From the NCBI RefSeq assembly GCF_024505185.1, contig NZ_JANIBJ010000025.1, positions 1 to 64,000 on the forward strand: a stretch of 64,000 nt of DNA. Reading direction: 5' to 3'. Each line of letters opens with the position of its first letter. Within the stretch, counting starts at the first letter, position 1. The notes below the pieces were generated by a model. The model saw only the letters and a program-made list of their open reading frames with translations, was not told the origin of the DNA and made no database searches. Position numbers and translations under genes: made by a program. This DNA is from Methylomonas subterranea (GTDB taxonomy: Bacteria > Pseudomonadota > Gammaproteobacteria > Methylococcales > Methylomonadaceae). Below, piece after piece: positions 1 to 9,402 of the stretch.

Positions 1-32
1 GGCATGTCCGCCGCGCGCAAGCTTGGTGATGG

Positions 33-656
33 TCAATTTTCAAACACATCCACCCCCTTGGGCGGTTTGAAATCAAACATGTCGTTCCGCAGCACCGGAT
101 TCAATTTGATATTGGAAAAATAAATCCGGGTCAGTTGACCGAAGTTATCGCTCAACTCCATCCCGCCCAGCTGACCGTGGCTCAAGCCTATCAATATATA
201 TTTGAAGCCGCTTTCCTCGTTTTTCGGCGACAGTCTGATCCAGTTTAAGTCGTCCTCGTTGCCCTGCTCCTCCAGCACGAATTTTTCATCGATATCCACT
301 TGGCCGGTCAACAACAAGGCCGGGGTAGAACCCAGGGAGTCGTCCAGTTGCTTGACGGTCACTTGCTCGAGATCCGCATCGTAAAACCAGACCTTATCGG
401 AATTCGAAACGATTTCCTGCGCAAACGGCTTTTGGTAATTCCAGCGGAATTTACCCGGCCTGCTCAAGTAAAACTGCCCCAGACTGGGCTGACCGGCCTG
501 ACCGGCCTTGTTGTAACTGACCTGTTTGAAATCCGCCGACAAGGAGGCGCTGGATTTCAAAAATGCTTTCAGTTGCTTGATGGGCGCTTCCTCGGCCCGG
601 ACAGGGCTTTGCAAGCCGGCCGCCAGAATCAGTGATGTTACGATTTTTTTTAGCAT
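33..656 (-). CDS. lolA: Outer-membrane lipoprotein carrier protein LolA
   Basis: LolA is the periplasmic chaperone that takes lipoproteins from the LolCDE transporter and hands them to LolB at the outer membrane. The product is 207 residues, normal for the family. It starts with a typical signal peptide (MLKKIVTSLILAAGLQSPVRA) and continues with the LolA core, including the region reading LSADFKQV and later FRWNYQKPF and VWFYDADLEQV. The open frame extends 40 codons further upstream into mrcB, but the start at 656 is chosen because the signal peptide begins there and it leaves a 2-bp gap after the mrcB stop. It is probably translated with mrcB. Function from family similarity is secure. Confidence 0.92.
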   Translation of the reverse strand: MLKKIVTSLILAAGLQSPVRAEEAPIKQLKAFLKSSASLSADFKQVSYNKAGQAGQPSLGQFYLSRPGKFRWNYQKPFAQEIVSNSDKVWFYDADLEQVTVKQLDDSLGSTPALLLTGQVDIDEKFVLEEQGNEDDLNWIRLSPKNEESGFKYILIGLSHGQLGGMELSDNFGQLTRIYFSNIKLNPVLRNDMFDFKPPKGVDVFEN

Positions 657-658
657 GG

Positions 659-2998
659 TTAGAAAGGATTCAAGTGGTTGAGCCAGGATTCGGCGGCACT
701 CGGCGCCGAACCACAATCGGAGTATTCCGTGGGACCGGAGCCATCCACGAACGGATAAGCCACGGCGCCCGGACAATTTTCATCGGTCAGCCAGCCGGTC
801 TGGGGATCAATCCATTTCATCCCTACATTATCGGGCGCCACCAGATTTACCGACTGTTTGGCAACCTGACGCATAAAGTCGCCCCATATCTGCAAGGCCC
901 CGGTGGCACCGGTCAGGCCGGTGGGCTTGTTGTCGTCGCGCCCCACCCACACCACGGAAAGGTAATCGCCGCTGAAACCGGCAAACCAGCTGTCGCGCAT
1001 TTCATTGGTGGTACCGGTCTTGCCGGCCAGATTCATATCGCCCGGCAGGTAATTATAAGCGGAGCGCCCGGTGCCGATACGCATCACATTCTGCAAGATC
1101 GTATTGGTCAGATAAGTCGCCGCCGGGTCGATCACCTGCCGCACCGTGAAGGGATAACTTTGCAGGGCCTTGCCGTCGGCCGCGTTTACCGCCCGAATCG
1201 AACGCAAGGGGGTTGCGTAACCGTCGCCGGCCAGGGTTTGGTAAATCTGGGTGACTTCCAGCGGCGTCAGCGGCGAGGCGCCCAACAACAGGGATGGATA
1301 CAAATCCACCCGCCGGCTGACCCCCATGTTTTTCAGGTTATTGGCAACTCTGTTCAAGCCGATGTCCATGCCAATCCTGACCGTGGACATGTTGTAGGAA
1401 TTCGTCAACGCGGTATGTAAAGGCACTACGCCATGCTCGCGGTTGTCGTAATTGTCCGGCGACCAGGTTTTGCCGTTTCCGGCCGGAATTTGCAGGCGGG
1501 TATCGCTGATGGGCGTGACAATGGTATAGCGGTCGGGATATTCCAACGCGGTCAGATAAACCACCGGCTTTATCAAGGAACCGATGGGGCGCACGGCATC
1601 CAATGCCCGGTTGAAACCGATATCCCCGCCGTTGCGGGAACCGACCAAGGCCACTATTTCACCGCTGTCGCGGCGGGTCACGATGGCGGCAGCCTCCAGA
1701 TCGTTACTCTTGGGACTTTTTTCCAATTGCTTGAGTTTGCCGGCCATCGACTTTTCCAAGGCATCCTGCGCGCGGGTATCCAGGGTCGTGACGATGCGCA
1801 ACCCCTCCGAAGTCAAATCCTCTTCCTTATATTCCTGCTTGAGTTGGCGCTTGACCAGATCGATAAAATCGGGATAGCGGTTTGCGGAACGATGCGTGAC
1901 AGCGGCGACGCCCAACGGTTGTTTTTTGGCTTCCCCGGCCTGTACGGCGTCGATATATCCCTCGGCCAACATCGAATCCAGCACCAGATTGCGCCGATTC
2001 AAGGTATGTTCCGGCTTGCGGCGCGGATCGTATTCCGACGGACCGCGCACCAAGGCAACCAGAGTAGCCACTTGCGGTAAATTCAGGGTCTTCAGGGACT
2101 GGCCGAAATAAAATTCGCTGGCCAGCCCGAAGCCGTGCACGGCGCTACCGCCATCCTGTCCCAGAAAGATTTCGTTCAAATAGGCTTCCAGAATTTCGTT
2201 CTTCTGGTAGCGATATTCCAGAATCAGCGACATCAGCACTTCCTTGACCTTGCGCCGCAGGGTGCGCTTGGGATGCAGGAAAAAATTCTTCACCAGCTGC
2301 TGCGTGATGGTGCTACCGCCCTGCACCATACCGCCGGCTTTCAGATTCGACCACATGGCGCGCGCTATGCCTTTCGGCGAGATGCCGAAATGGTGGTAAA
2401 AATCGCGGTCTTCGGTGGATAGCAAACCCTGGATCAAGGTTTCCGGAGCGTCCTCCAACTTGATCAGCACCCTGTCCTCCTTGCGGGTGGGATAGAAACT
2501 GCCGATCTGAATGGGTTCCATGCGCACGATAGCCAAATCGCCGCCGCTGGCGACATCGATCAGACTGGTCAAGGCACCGCCGGCAAAGCCGATACTGATT
2601 TTTCGGCTTTCCTGCAATATGTCGCCGAAATTAAAGGCGCGGGTATTGACAATGACCTGGCTGCCCTTCATAACGTAAGAGCCCTCGCCTTTCAATTGCG
2701 GGTCCTGGCGATAATGCAATTGCAACAATATGTCTTCAAACTGCCTGCTGTCGTATTCCAAACCGACGTAAAGCTCCAACGGGCTGGCATAAACCCGGGC
2801 CGGAATCGACCAGCGCTTGCCTTCGAATTGTTCGCGCACGGTGTAATCGAGATAACCGATATACGATGCCAAGGCAAAACCGCCAACCAGCAGCAAGACT
2901 ATCGAGGCTCTCAAAAGCCACGATGGTTTCGATGGTTTTTTTCTGCGCCGTGCATAAGTGGAGTTGGAACGGTTACGGGGTCTGGGTCGTCGTGCCAT
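659..2998 (-). CDS. mrcB: Penicillin-binding protein 1B (bifunctional transglycosylase/transpeptidase)
   Basis: Class A PBP that polymerises lipid II into glycan strands and cross-links them in the periplasm. The 779-residue protein has a basic cytoplasmic tail, one membrane anchor at about residues 27-50, and a UB2H-like stretch. The GT51 transglycosylase follows, with the EDRDFYHHFG motif near residue 196 and GGSTITQQLVKN near 229. The transpeptidase carries SLIK (SxxK) near 471, SYN (SxN) and KTGTT near 657. This architecture is PBP1B rather than PBP1A. It lies directly upstream of lolA in the same direction, 2 bp apart, so the two are likely one transcript. Confidence 0.93.
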   Translation of the reverse strand: MARRPRPRNRSNSTYARRRKKPSKPSWLLRASIVLLLVGGFALASYIGYLDYTVREQFEGKRWSIPARVYASPLELYVGLEYDSRQFEDILLQLHYRQDPQLKGEGSYVMKGSQVIVNTRAFNFGDILQESRKISIGFAGGALTSLIDVASGGDLAIVRMEPIQIGSFYPTRKEDRVLIKLEDAPETLIQGLLSTEDRDFYHHFGISPKGIARAMWSNLKAGGMVQGGSTITQQLVKNFFLHPKRTLRRKVKEVLMSLILEYRYQKNEILEAYLNEIFLGQDGGSAVHGFGLASEFYFGQSLKTLNLPQVATLVALVRGPSEYDPRRKPEHTLNRRNLVLDSMLAEGYIDAVQAGEAKKQPLGVAAVTHRSANRYPDFIDLVKRQLKQEYKEEDLTSEGLRIVTTLDTRAQDALEKSMAGKLKQLEKSPKSNDLEAAAIVTRRDSGEIVALVGSRNGGDIGFNRALDAVRPIGSLIKPVVYLTALEYPDRYTIVTPISDTRLQIPAGNGKTWSPDNYDNREHGVVPLHTALTNSYNMSTVRIGMDIGLNRVANNLKNMGVSRRVDLYPSLLLGASPLTPLEVTQIYQTLAGDGYATPLRSIRAVNAADGKALQSYPFTVRQVIDPAATYLTNTILQNVMRIGTGRSAYNYLPGDMNLAGKTGTTNEMRDSWFAGFSGDYLSVVWVGRDDNKPTGLTGATGALQIWGDFMRQVAKQSVNLVAPDNVGMKWIDPQTGWLTDENCPGAVAYPFVDGSGPTEYSDCGSAPSAAESWLNHLNPF

Positions 2999-3311
2999 TT
3001 AAATAAGAAAGTGTCTGCAGTAAAAGCCGATAGAAAAATAGAATGCCGATCGGCTAAAGCCATCGCGCCGCGCTTATTATCCGCCAAACCTCATATTATC
3101 GCGATTTGGCCGCCGCTTTACCCGATAGATTTTCGCCAAAGACGGGAAAGCGGGTCCGGCGGGTTTGACAAACAGTGTTTTTTTCTTAACTATACAGGCA
3201 AATGTATTGTGAAGCGCGGCCTTGTTCGGACTATCCGGCCGGCCGACTTGGCAATCATAAATCAGCGGCATCCGGCTATCGGGCAGCTAATTCAATTTTA
3301 ATATTTCTCGA
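2999..3311. other. Intergenic region between mrcB and the PilZ gene
   Basis: A 313-bp divergent intergenic region. It should hold the mrcB promoter (leftward) and the PilZ gene promoter (rightward). A perfect -35-like TTGACA occurs at 3165-3170 on the plus strand with TATACA at 3191-3196. The 20-bp spacing is longer than ideal, so this is only a weak promoter candidate. No RNA gene or convincing small ORF was seen. Confidence 0.3.
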
Positions 3312-3587
3312 GTGAATGATTTGACCGATTCGGATCAGCGCAGGCATCCGCGACTTAAACACCGCGCCAAAATCAAGGTTACGCTCTCCCGTTCTTCCGG
3401 CTTGTTTTTCGCCGATATGCGCGATTTTTCCGAAAGCGGACTGTTTTTGCTCTGTTCGGGCGAACTGATCCCGGAGCTGAACACCATGGTGGAAGTACAA
3501 ACCACGGAATTCGAAGATGCGCCTGTCCGTAGCACGAAAGTCGTGCGCATAGAACCGGGCGTCGGTTTCGGGGTTGAATTTATTTAG
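3312..3587 (+). CDS. PilZ-domain protein (putative c-di-GMP binding)
   Basis: A small 91-residue single-domain PilZ protein. The c-di-GMP-binding signature is visible: an Arg-rich segment RRHPRLKHRAKI near residues 10-21 and the second motif DFSESG around residues 38-43. It begins with GTG, and no strong ribosome-binding site precedes it. The 3' end overlaps the convergent SprA-like gene by 4 bp. Stand-alone PilZ proteins relay c-di-GMP levels to motility, secretion or polysaccharide machinery. The partner here is unknown. A second PilZ protein (20512) and a GGDEF protein (44691) are also in the window. Confidence 0.8.
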   Translation: MNDLTDSDQRRHPRLKHRAKIKVTLSRSSGLFFADMRDFSESGLFLLCSGELIPELNTMVEVQTTEFEDAPVRSTKVVRIEPGVGFGVEFI

Positions 3588-4087
3588 GCCACCACGTCCA
3601 GCAGGGCGCCATGCGAACTTGCACCCCGCTGATGCGTTTTCAGCAACAATTCGGCGCTGGCTTTATTGGCCATGGCGGTGGCTTTACTCGCCACGCTTAA
3701 ATCCTGAGCGGACGGCTGCGCCGGCGCCAAGGCCGCCCGGCGAATGGTTTCCGCCTTGAGCAGAGTGGCTTGCGGGTCGTTGGGCACGGCCGAGGTATCG
3801 ATACCGACCTCGCCTCCCGTCGCATAACGCTGGCCATCCGGCCCGGTCACATATTGAAAATTAGCCCCACCCACCGCAAGGCCGCCGGCCGCGGCCAAAT
3901 GGGCCTGCTCATGCGCGCGGACCTCGCTGTCCCTGGCTTTCAAGGCTTGAACTTCGCGTTGCTGGCTTTCGTCGAGGCCGCCGGCATTTCGGCCGGGCAC
4001 ATCGACTTGCCGCCCATTGTCGGAGGCGACTGGATCCCGGCGCTGCATAATGCCGGCATTAACAAGGGAGGAACTGCTTATCTGCAT
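3584..4087 (-). CDS. SprA-related putative metalloprotease (PF12118-like)
   Basis: A 167-residue protein of the SprA-related / putative metalloprotease CJM1_0395 family. The family hallmark is clear: an EVRAHEQAHLAAAGG segment with an HEQAH zinc-protease-like motif, followed by a conserved block ending QYVTGPDGQRYATGGEVGID. The function of this family is not established; the HExxH-like motif suggests peptidase activity. The start at 4087 (MQISSSSLV) is preferred to the longer frame, which would run back over the uvrB promoter region. It is convergent with the PilZ gene (4-bp overlap) and divergent from uvrB. Confidence 0.75.
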   Translation of the reverse strand: MQISSSSLVNAGIMQRRDPVASDNGRQVDVPGRNAGGLDESQQREVQALKARDSEVRAHEQAHLAAAGGLAVGGANFQYVTGPDGQRYATGGEVGIDTSAVPNDPQATLLKAETIRRAALAPAQPSAQDLSVASKATAMANKASAELLLKTHQRGASSHGALLDVVA

Positions 4088-4188
4088 AGTGGCAACCCGA
4101 ATTTTCGCTGCAACGAGCCGAGGTGGACTATAACGCCAATGCAGAGCTTTGTACAATATCCCGCATTAGAACTCCAAAGGTGAAACCG

Positions 4189-6285
4189 ATGTCAGGCAAA
4201 CGGCGCATGGAAATCAGTCAATCAGCCATCACCGGCATCATTGCCGAACCGCCCGCCGCGTCGGTTTTATCCCAGCCCATGCAAAAACCTTTCAAAATAC
4301 AAAGCCGCTATCAACCTGCCGGCGACCAGCCCGCCGCCATCCGGGAACTGGTCGAAGGCCTTAAGCACGGCGAATTACACCAAACCCTGCTGGGCGTCAC
4401 GGGCTCCGGCAAGACTTTTACCATTGCCAACGTAGTCCAGCAAACCCAGCGGCCGGCCATGATCATGGCGCCCAACAAGACGCTGGCTGCCCAGCTATAC
4501 GGCGAAATGAAGGAATTTTTTCCAGAAAACAGCGTCGAGTATTTCGTTTCCTATTACGACTATTACCAGCCGGAAGCCTACATCCCGGCCTCGGACACCT
4601 TCATCGACAAAGACGCTTCGCTGAACGAGCACATCGAACAGATGCGGCTGTCCGCCACCAAGGCCTTGCTGGAACGGCGAGACACCATCGTGGTGGCGAC
4701 CGTTTCGGCGATTTACGGCCTGGGCGAGCCTGAATCCTACTTCCAGATGGTGCTGCACCTGGTGCGCGGCGACATGATCAAGCAGCGGGACATCCTGCGC
4801 CGCTTGGCCGAAATGCAATACATCCGCAACGACACCGAACTGCGCCGCGCCACTTATCGGGTGCGCGGCGAGGTGATAGACGTTTTCCCGGCCGAATCGG
4901 AAGAACAAGCCCTGCGCATCGAACTGTTCGACGACGAAATCGAACGCCTGTCCATGTTCGACCCCTTGACCGGCGAGATCCTGCACCGGTTGGCCCGCTT
5001 TACCCTGTACCCCAAAAGCCATTACGTCACCCCGCGCGAACAGTTGCTGGCGGCGGTGGAAAAAATCAAGCTCGAACTGGCCGAACGCCTGGAACAACTG
5101 CGCGATAACCACAAACTGGTGGAAGCCCAGCGTCTGGAGCAACGCACGCTGTTCGATATCGAAATGATCATGGAAGTGGGTTATTGCTCCGGCATCGAAA
5201 ACTATTCCCGCCATCTCTCCAACCGGGCCGACGGCGAATCGCCGCCCACCATGTTCGATTACCTGCCCAAGGATGCCTTGGTGATCATAGACGAAAGCCA
5301 CGTCACGGTACCGCAGATCGGCGCCATGTATAAGGGCGACCGCTCGCGCAAGGAAACCCTGGTCGAATACGGTTTCAGGTTGCCGTCGGCGCTGGATAAC
5401 CGGCCGCTCAGATTCGAAGAATTCGAAGCCATTTGCGGCCAGCGCATTTACGTCTCCGCCACGCCCGGCCCTTACGAAAAAGAGCACTCCGGCGCGGTGG
5501 TGGAACAGGTGGTGCGGCCGACCGGGCTGGTCGATCCGCTGGTGGAAGTCCGCCCGGCCACCACCCAGGTCGACGATCTGCTGTCGGAGTTGAACAAGCG
5601 CATCGCCGCCCGGGAGCGGGTATTGGTCACCACCCTGACCAAGCGCATGTCGGAAGATTTAACGGACTATCTGATGGAGCACGACATCAAGGTGCGCTAC
5701 CTGCATTCTGACATTCAAACCGTGGAACGGGTGGAAATCATCCGCGACCTGCGCCTGGGCGTATTCGACGTGCTGGTGGGCATCAATCTGCTGCGGGAAG
5801 GCCTGGACATTCCGGAAGTCTCGCTGGTGGCCATCCTGGATGCCGACAAGGAAGGTTTTCTGCGCTCCTTGACGTCATTGATCCAGACCATAGGCCGGGC
5901 CGCCCGCAACGCCAACGGCAAGGTGATTTTATACGGCGACAAGATTACCCGCTCCATGCAACAAGCCATCGACGAAACCGAACGCCGGCGGGCCAAGCAA
6001 ATCGCTTTCAACGCGGAACACAACATTACGCCCAAAACCATCTTCAAATCGGTCACCGACATTCTGGAGATCTCCATTCCAGGCGCCGGCGGCTCCATTT
6101 CCAGCGCCAAGGCCAAAGTCGCCGAACCGGCCCAGGAATACAAGGCCATGACGCCCAAGCAAGCCGCCAAAACCTTGAAACAACTGGAAGAAAAAATGTA
6201 CCGGCACGCCAAAAATCTGGAGTTCGAAGAGGCGGCCCAAGTCAGGGACCAGATCAAACTACTGCGGGCGGAGTTGGTGGTTTGA
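4189..6285 (+). CDS. uvrB: Excinuclease ABC subunit B
   Basis: UvrB is the helicase-like damage-verification subunit of nucleotide excision repair. It loads from UvrA2B and recruits UvrC. Visible motifs are Walker A GVTGSGKT (about residue 70), the DESHVT box (about 368), the QTIGRAARN motif VI (about 568), and a C-terminal UVR domain with [17 protein letters not shown]. The start at 4189 has a good ribosome-binding site (AAAGGTGA about 7 bp upstream) and gives 698 residues. A later ATG at 4279 would match the usual N-terminus (MQKPFKI) but has no visible ribosome-binding site. No LexA-type box was recognised upstream. Confidence 0.95.
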   Translation: MSGKRRMEISQSAITGIIAEPPAASVLSQPMQKPFKIQSRYQPAGDQPAAIRELVEGLKHGELHQTLLGVTGSGKTFTIANVVQQTQRPAMIMAPNKTLAAQLYGEMKEFFPENSVEYFVSYYDYYQPEAYIPASDTFIDKDASLNEHIEQMRLSATKALLERRDTIVVATVSAIYGLGEPESYFQMVLHLVRGDMIKQRDILRRLAEMQYIRNDTELRRATYRVRGEVIDVFPAESEEQALRIELFDDEIERLSMFDPLTGEILHRLARFTLYPKSHYVTPREQLLAAVEKIKLELAERLEQLRDNHKLVEAQRLEQRTLFDIEMIMEVGYCSGIENYSRHLSNRADGESPPTMFDYLPKDALVIIDESHVTVPQIGAMYKGDRSRKETLVEYGFRLPSALDNRPLRFEEFEAICGQRIYVSATPGPYEKEHSGAVVEQVVRPTGLVDPLVEVRPATTQVDDLLSELNKRIAARERVLVTTLTKRMSEDLTDYLMEHDIKVRYLHSDIQTVERVEIIRDLRLGVFDVLVGINLLREGLDIPEVSLVAILDADKEGFLRSLTSLIQTIGRAARNANGKVILYGDKITRSMQQAIDETERRRAKQIAFNAEHNITPKTIFKSVTDILEISIPGAGGSISSAKAKVAEPAQEYKAMTPKQAAKTLKQLEEKMYRHAKNLEFEEAAQVRDQIKLLRAELVV

Positions 6286-6477
6286 CGATGCGGGGGAAAC
6301 CCGCGGGCGTGTCCATTATCGCCCGGCCATAGATCGGGCTTTTGCTGATCGTTTCAGCTGATTCAGGCTAAAGAGGCTGCCTTAAAAGCCGATCAGTCCT
6401 TCTCCCGGCGGGAAAAGGTGCTTTTATGACAACCTCTTAAACTTTGATGCGTAAACTGCAAAACCTTCCGGCAGCCG

Positions 6478-7326
6478 TCAGGTTTTTTGCCGCGTCGCTG
6501 GCGGGCTGGCTAAATTGGCGGGGACGGGGTGTAGGGATTTGCCGTACCAAGCCAAAATTTGCTTGACGTAATTTTGAGTTTCGCGATACGGTGGAATACC
6601 GTGATAACGTTCCACGGCGCCTTCGCCGGCGTTATAAGCCGCCAACACCAAATCCACCTTGCCGTCAAAATGCCTCATCAACCAATGCAAATAGGCGGTA
6701 CCGCCCTTGATGTTCTGAATGGGGTCCCAGCTATCGGCCACGCCAAAACGCGCGGCGGTTTCCGGAATCAATTGCATCAAGCCCTGGGCGTTTTTATTGG
6801 AGACGGCGGAGGTGTTAAAACCGGACTCCGCCCGAATCACGGCCATTACCAGATCCGGATCGATACCGTATACCGGCGCAATCTGATTCACCCACTCAGC
6901 CACCACGCCCTTGGTCGGATTGGGGTCGGCGACCAACTTCAATTCCGGCTCAGCCGGTTTGCATGCGGCATCTTCCGCCGGCGTTAAATCGCTATAACGC
7001 GCCAGCATATTTTTGGCATGCGCATCGCCGGCATCGGCGGCCTGCTTAAACCAGCGCACGGCCAAACCCAGATCGCGCGGCTTACCCCGGCCATTGAAGT
7101 ACATAAAACCCATGTTGTACGCCGACTCCGTGTCGCCCTTTAAAGCCGCCCGACAATACAATTCGAAAGCTTGCAGATAATCCTGCTTGACACCATCCCT
7201 GCCGTGCTCGTAGCTGGCCGCCAAAACACGCATCGATTCGGGAGAATCGGGTATCTCGATGGCCCAGCCATTCCGCACCAAAATGCTCAACAAGCAGATT
7301 ACCAACGGTCGTTTCATTCGGCTCAT
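6478..7326 (-). CDS. Lytic transglycosylase with Sel1 repeats
   Basis: A 282-residue secreted peptidoglycan lytic transglycosylase. An N-terminal signal sequence (about 1-22) is followed by two Sel1-like repeats (SAYNMGFMYFNGRGKPRD and a neighbouring partial unit, about 60-115). A C-terminal SLT domain carries the catalytic Glu in RAESGFN (about 167), then AQGLMQLIP and the AYNAGEGAV motif. SLT enzymes cleave the MurNAc-GlcNAc bond to 1,6-anhydro products. The Sel1 repeats suggest a protein partner, perhaps in a secretion or surface assembly complex. A start three codons in (7317) is equally possible. Confidence 0.87.
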   Translation of the reverse strand: MSRMKRPLVICLLSILVRNGWAIEIPDSPESMRVLAASYEHGRDGVKQDYLQAFELYCRAALKGDTESAYNMGFMYFNGRGKPRDLGLAVRWFKQAADAGDAHAKNMLARYSDLTPAEDAACKPAEPELKLVADPNPTKGVVAEWVNQIAPVYGIDPDLVMAVIRAESGFNTSAVSNKNAQGLMQLIPETAARFGVADSWDPIQNIKGGTAYLHWLMRHFDGKVDLVLAAYNAGEGAVERYHGIPPYRETQNYVKQILAWYGKSLHPVPANLASPPATRQKT

Positions 7327-7629
7327 AATTTCTCGACTTTTCTTCCGGCGTTTAAACGGGGGTGGACACCAGGGTAAATAAGGTTTGATGCATTAGAACC
7401 CGAACAAAAACATAAAACACTGCCTAAAAGGACAATTAACAAACATTGCCGCGGTAAAGCACTGGAATAAGCGTAGCGGACGTCAAACGGGCCGTCCCGA
7501 TGACACTGTCGAAATAATTTACAACGGCTTTCTAGAAACCGCTGCTAATGTAATTCGCCGGCACACTCTGCAAAACGAGAAGCACATAGCGGCTTTCTGG
7601 GCACTGACTATCGTTTGTAGATCTGCTCT

Positions 7630-7830
7630 AAGGCCTATCGACCTATTCAAAGGGTTTATCGACATGTTCGAAACGCTTCTCCATTTGCTTGAAGCCTTCC
7701 TGCATTAGCTTCCCGCAGATATTTCAGCCCCTCTTACACGCATATTGACGTTCTGAGCCAACCAACGCAAGGCAATGCAGTCTCCGATAAGACTTGCTAT
7801 CTGTTCGATATCTTCTTTGGTCAAAGCCAT
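7630..7830 (-). pseudogene. Remnant of a small coiled-coil protein gene
   Basis: An ATG at 7830 opens a 41-codon frame (7705-7830) starting MALTKEDIEQIASLIGD, an N-terminus typical of short coiled-coil proteins common in proteobacteria. In the next frame downstream the sequence continues as a heptad-like tail (QEGFKQMEKRFEHVDK) and then meets further stops. The order of an N-terminal helix followed by a KRFE/VDK repeat tail indicates one gene broken by a frameshift and nonsense mutations. No function is assigned. The degenerate gene at 12316 belongs to a similar class of small coiled-coil proteins. Confidence 0.4.
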
Positions 7831-8183
7831 TTCAGGAGTCCAGTTCCATATCAATAGCGCGGCGAGGATACCATATTAATCCGAACGAACACTTAAACAA
7901 CTCTGCCCCCCGCACCATTTGTCAGAGAATTTTACACCCCCATATTTAAACCTCTGGCGGCATTACCCAACGCAACGCAACCATCTAGACGCGCAATTGT
8001 CGCCAGAGTAGTAATACAGAGGCTGTTTAATTTTGTAATGAAACAGCGGAAATTTCGGCACGATAAAGAAATCAGACCTCTTTTATCTCTATGTGTCGAC
8101 ATTCTTTACACCTCGTTTAAGCTCCAGACACAAAAACATCAATAGATTTCACATGTCATTGTTATAACGTTATTTTTAATAAC

Positions 8184-8199
8184 TGGCACGCTATTGGCT
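8184..8199 (+). promoter_or_regulatory. Sigma-54 (RpoN) type promoter of the PEP-CTERM gene
   Basis: The 16-bp sequence TGGCACGCTATTGGCT matches the sigma-54 consensus TGGCACG-N4-TTGCW at every fixed position except one (G for T at position 13). GG and GC have the right -24/-12 spacing. Transcription would start near 8210, 25 bp before the ATG at 8235 and just ahead of the ribosome-binding site GGAGG (8227). A direct repeat TTTCACATGT occurs at about 8147 and 8199. Sigma-54 control with the PrsK/PrsR two-component system is known for PEP-CTERM genes. Confidence 0.65.
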
Positions 8200-8234
8200 T
8201 TCACATGTAACGTAACTTTATAACTGGAGGATTT

Positions 8235-9215
8235 ATGAAACATTCAACACTGCAAACAACCATTAAAAGCATAATACTCGGCATCTCAATTGCCGGTACA
8301 GCACAAGCCGGATCGTTGGCAAGCGCGGTCGTTACAATCGACAACTTCACAATCAGCAGAAACGGCACAGCTGTAGATTACAACCAATTCAGTAGCCTAA
8401 ACTTTACCAGCAGCTCCGATGTATCCGCGACACTTGACGGTGTTAATTCAAACAATAGCGCTAGCAGCTCTAACGGCGGACTGATCGACCTTTATGCCTC
8501 ACAAGGCACACCAGGCCCTGCGAACAACTCCTTCCCCGAGCTCACTGCAGGCTCTGGCGTTCCGGGACCTATTGGTTCGAATTATGCTGTAGCCGATACC
8601 TATGAATTTGGCTCCCCTATATCAGGCCTCCCCTCTGGCACACCATTGTTCACAGATGACACTGGCGCTCAAGCCACTTTCTTAGGAGTTGCCTCTTACG
8701 TGTCCTTAACCGGAACCGGCGATGGTAGCGCACAGTCTAATAATTCATTACAAGCCTTGTTTTCATTTTCTCTTAACGAAGGCGGAGCACTGGATTTCAC
8801 ATTTGACGTAAATCCTTTTGTGGAAACATATTTAGAAACCGGTGGAAATGGCAGCGCCGATGCATCTTTTTCGGTTGTATTTAGCCTGCTTGATTTGGCG
8901 GGCAACTCCTTGCTGGACGCAAGCTCCGCACCTTTCTTCATCAACCCGATTACTGGTGAATTTGTTTTTGGTTCCACCAGATCATCAGGTGCTCCTGGTA
9001 CCGGCATCTCGAATCAGTTTGGCGCGGGCGGCCCAATAACGTTGTCGTTTTCAACTTTAAATCTGACAGCGGGCACACAGTATCAATTATCTGCCAGAAT
9101 GAACGCCACAGCTGACGCGGTATTCATTCCAGAACCTGAGACATTAGCTCTGCTAGGCATCGGCCTGCTGGGCATAGCCTTCAATATCCGTAAAAAAGCG
9201 CCGATTGCAGCTTAA
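8235..9215 (+). CDS. PEP-CTERM sorting domain-containing protein
   Basis: A 326-residue exported protein. It has an N-terminal signal peptide ending around ISIAGTAQAG (about residue 26), a Ser/Asn/Gly-rich beta-type body without a recognised enzyme domain, and a C-terminal sorting signal. The signal comprises PEPETLALLGIGLLGIAF (PEP motif, hydrophobic helix) and a basic tail (NIRKKAPIAA). Such proteins are cut by an exosortase and attached or released at the cell surface, usually with exopolysaccharide. No exosortase gene is in the window. Strong ribosome-binding site, sigma-54 promoter upstream and a good terminator downstream make it a single-gene unit. Confidence 0.88.
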   Translation: MKHSTLQTTIKSIILGISIAGTAQAGSLASAVVTIDNFTISRNGTAVDYNQFSSLNFTSSSDVSATLDGVNSNNSASSSNGGLIDLYASQGTPGPANNSFPELTAGSGVPGPIGSNYAVADTYEFGSPISGLPSGTPLFTDDTGAQATFLGVASYVSLTGTGDGSAQSNNSLQALFSFSLNEGGALDFTFDVNPFVETYLETGGNGSADASFSVVFSLLDLAGNSLLDASSAPFFINPITGEFVFGSTRSSGAPGTGISNQFGAGGPITLSFSTLNLTAGTQYQLSARMNATADAVFIPEPETLALLGIGLLGIAFNIRKKAPIAA

Positions 9216-9235
9216 AAATTAAGCTCATTCTAGCC

Positions 9236-9270
9236 AGCCACTGTTCTTGATTGAGAGCAGTGGCTGTTTT
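9236..9270 (+). terminator. Rho-independent terminator after the PEP-CTERM gene
   Basis: An 11-bp stem (9236-9246 with 9255-9265, one G-T pair) with an 8-nt loop, followed by GTTTTATT. It lies 20 bp after the PEP-CTERM stop codon and ends that transcription unit. Confidence 0.85.
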
Positions 9271-9402
9271 ATTAGCAGCATCTAGCGTCGCGTTTCTTAG
9301 GTTTATTTTCTCGTAAATTGAGATTAGATCAAAGGTTTTAAGCCCACCCAAATCCCAATTAATTTTTGATTTTGGCAACCTACCAAGAGCTTTTACTATC
9401 TC

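Larger units (their letters stand above)
7327..8234. other. Long intergenic region with gene debris and a sigma-54 promoter
   Basis: About 900 bp without an intact gene. It holds remains of a small coiled-coil gene on the minus strand (7630-7830) and, at its right end, the sigma-54-type promoter and leader of the PEP-CTERM gene. A perfect 8-bp palindrome (TGTCGACA) lies near 8093-8100 and could be an upstream activator site. The rest (7380-7620 and 7840-8080) shows nothing recognisable. Confidence 0.5.

Noticed and set aside
1-32. Start of a further leftward gene after lolA (ATG at position 5 on the minus strand)
   Set aside because: Only one codon lies within the window, so identity cannot be supported.
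632-1420. Plus-strand frame of 262 codons inside mrcB
   Set aside because: Antisense shadow of the PBP1B gene.
4088-4188. LexA box controlling uvrB
   Set aside because: No CTG-N10-CAG type palindrome could be found; the same holds for the uvrA upstream region.
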